Assembly: GCA_030043175.1 (NCBI GenBank) | Contig: JASHYD010000231.1 | Location: 1-5,663 of the forward strand | Direction: 5' to 3' | DNA: 5,663 nucleotides | DNA from: Xanthobacteraceae bacterium | GTDB lineage: Bacteria > Pseudomonadota > Alphaproteobacteria > Rhizobiales > Xanthobacteraceae | In this document: positions 5,354-5,663 of the stretch, one piece after another | Layout of the letters: every line of letters starts with the position of its first letter | How positions within the stretch are numbered: the stretch's first letter is position 1 | Translations under genes and position numbers: made by a program | Notes under the pieces: generated by a model | Told to the model about the DNA's origin: nothing | The model's database searches: none | The model's input: only the letters and a program-made list of their open reading frames with translations

Positions 5354-5663
5354 ATGAGAAAACGTACCGCCTTCATCGACAGCGCTCTGCTTGCCGCGAC
5401 CCTGCTGGCATCGCCGGCGATCGCCGCCGACGTCACACCGGAACGGCTCCTCAATCCCGACAGGGAACCTCAGAACTGGCTGATGAATCACCGTACCTAT
5501 GATGGTCAGCGCTTTTCGCCGCTCGCCCGCATCAACCGGGACAACGTCAGGAACCTCAAATTCGCCTACGCGGTGCCGCTTGCCGGCGCCACCGGCCGAG
5601 AATTCATCGAAGCCACCCCGCTTGCCGAGGACGGCTTCCTCTACATCACGGATTCCTGGGGCG
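5354..5663 (+). CDS. PQQ-dependent alcohol dehydrogenase-type quinoprotein, N-terminal part only
   Basis: The frame from ATG 5354 is open to the right edge (103 codons plus one base). The start has GGGAGGG 5 nt upstream and begins with a signal peptide: basic MRKR, hydrophobic ALLAATLLASPAIAA, likely cleavage after residue 25, so the enzyme is periplasmic. The mature start VTPERLLNPDREPQNWLMNH (27-46) followed by YDGQRFSPLARINRDNVRNL (49-68) is the typical N-terminus of type I quinoprotein alcohol dehydrogenases (methanol/ethanol family). FIEATPLAEDGFLYITDSW (84-102) is the first propeller blade, with E87 at the position that contacts PQQ in this family. Such enzymes oxidise alcohols with PQQ plus calcium or a lanthanide and pass electrons to a cytochrome c. 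The metal-deciding residue, the disulfide and any fused cytochrome domain lie beyond the window, so substrate and subtype cannot be assigned. Confidence 0.88.
   Translation, partial: MRKRTAFIDSALLAATLLASPAIAADVTPERLLNPDREPQNWLMNHRTYDGQRFSPLARINRDNVRNLKFAYAVPLAGATGREFIEATPLAEDGFLYITDSWG

Noticed and set aside
1..5663. CRISPR arrays, tRNA or rRNA genes, insertion-sequence ends
   Set aside because: Reading both strands I saw no regularly spaced repeats, tRNA-like cloverleaf segments, rRNA blocks, transposase fragments or terminal repeat pairs.

Overview
This 5.66 kb window of GC-rich DNA reads as a chromosomal fragment of an alphaproteobacterium, most likely Hyphomicrobiales (Bradyrhizobium/Rhodopseudomonas-like). 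The evidence is GC-rich third positions in the clear genes, purine-rich Shine-Dalgarno sites 5-7 nt before each start, and the character of the proteins: a secreted ThuA-domain protein, a lectin-annotated secreted protein type, glutaryl-CoA dehydrogenase and a quinoprotein dehydrogenase. The genus is an inference only.

Left part, all on the minus strand. A bicupin protein of the kind often labelled 'ethanolamine ammonia lyase-activating' occupies 1-1102 and is cut by the left edge. Upstream of it in transcription order is a secreted ThuA-domain protein (1221-2000) with a plausible sigma-70-type promoter at 2105-2133. The 118 bp gap has no convincing terminator, so the two may be co-transcribed. 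A stretch rich in inverted repeats (2199-2323) separates them from a small exported protein with four cysteines (2337-3005) that resembles proteins annotated as lectins in rhizobia.

Middle. A 641 bp divergent intergenic region (3006-3646) has no confident gene. It holds a doubtful signal-peptide-like ORF with a frame break at a run of five T, and a 16-bp imperfect palindrome shortly before the next gene.

Right part, plus strand. A complete glutaryl-CoA dehydrogenase (3647-4873) carries the catalytic Glu and the substrate-binding Arg. Directly behind it, 4883-5305 is a decayed VapC/FitB-type PIN-domain toxin gene: its conserved blocks are spread over all three forward frames, and no antitoxin is present. 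Then a PQQ-dependent alcohol dehydrogenase-type gene starts at 5354 with a signal peptide and runs off the right edge.

The genes do not form one obvious pathway. GcdH handles glutaryl-CoA from lysine, tryptophan or aromatic-acid breakdown in the cytoplasm, the quinoprotein and the ThuA and lectin-like proteins act in the periplasm, and the bicupin is of unknown substrate. I found no convincing new multi-gene system. The best non-routine observation is the vapC relic wedged between gcdH and the quinoprotein gene.
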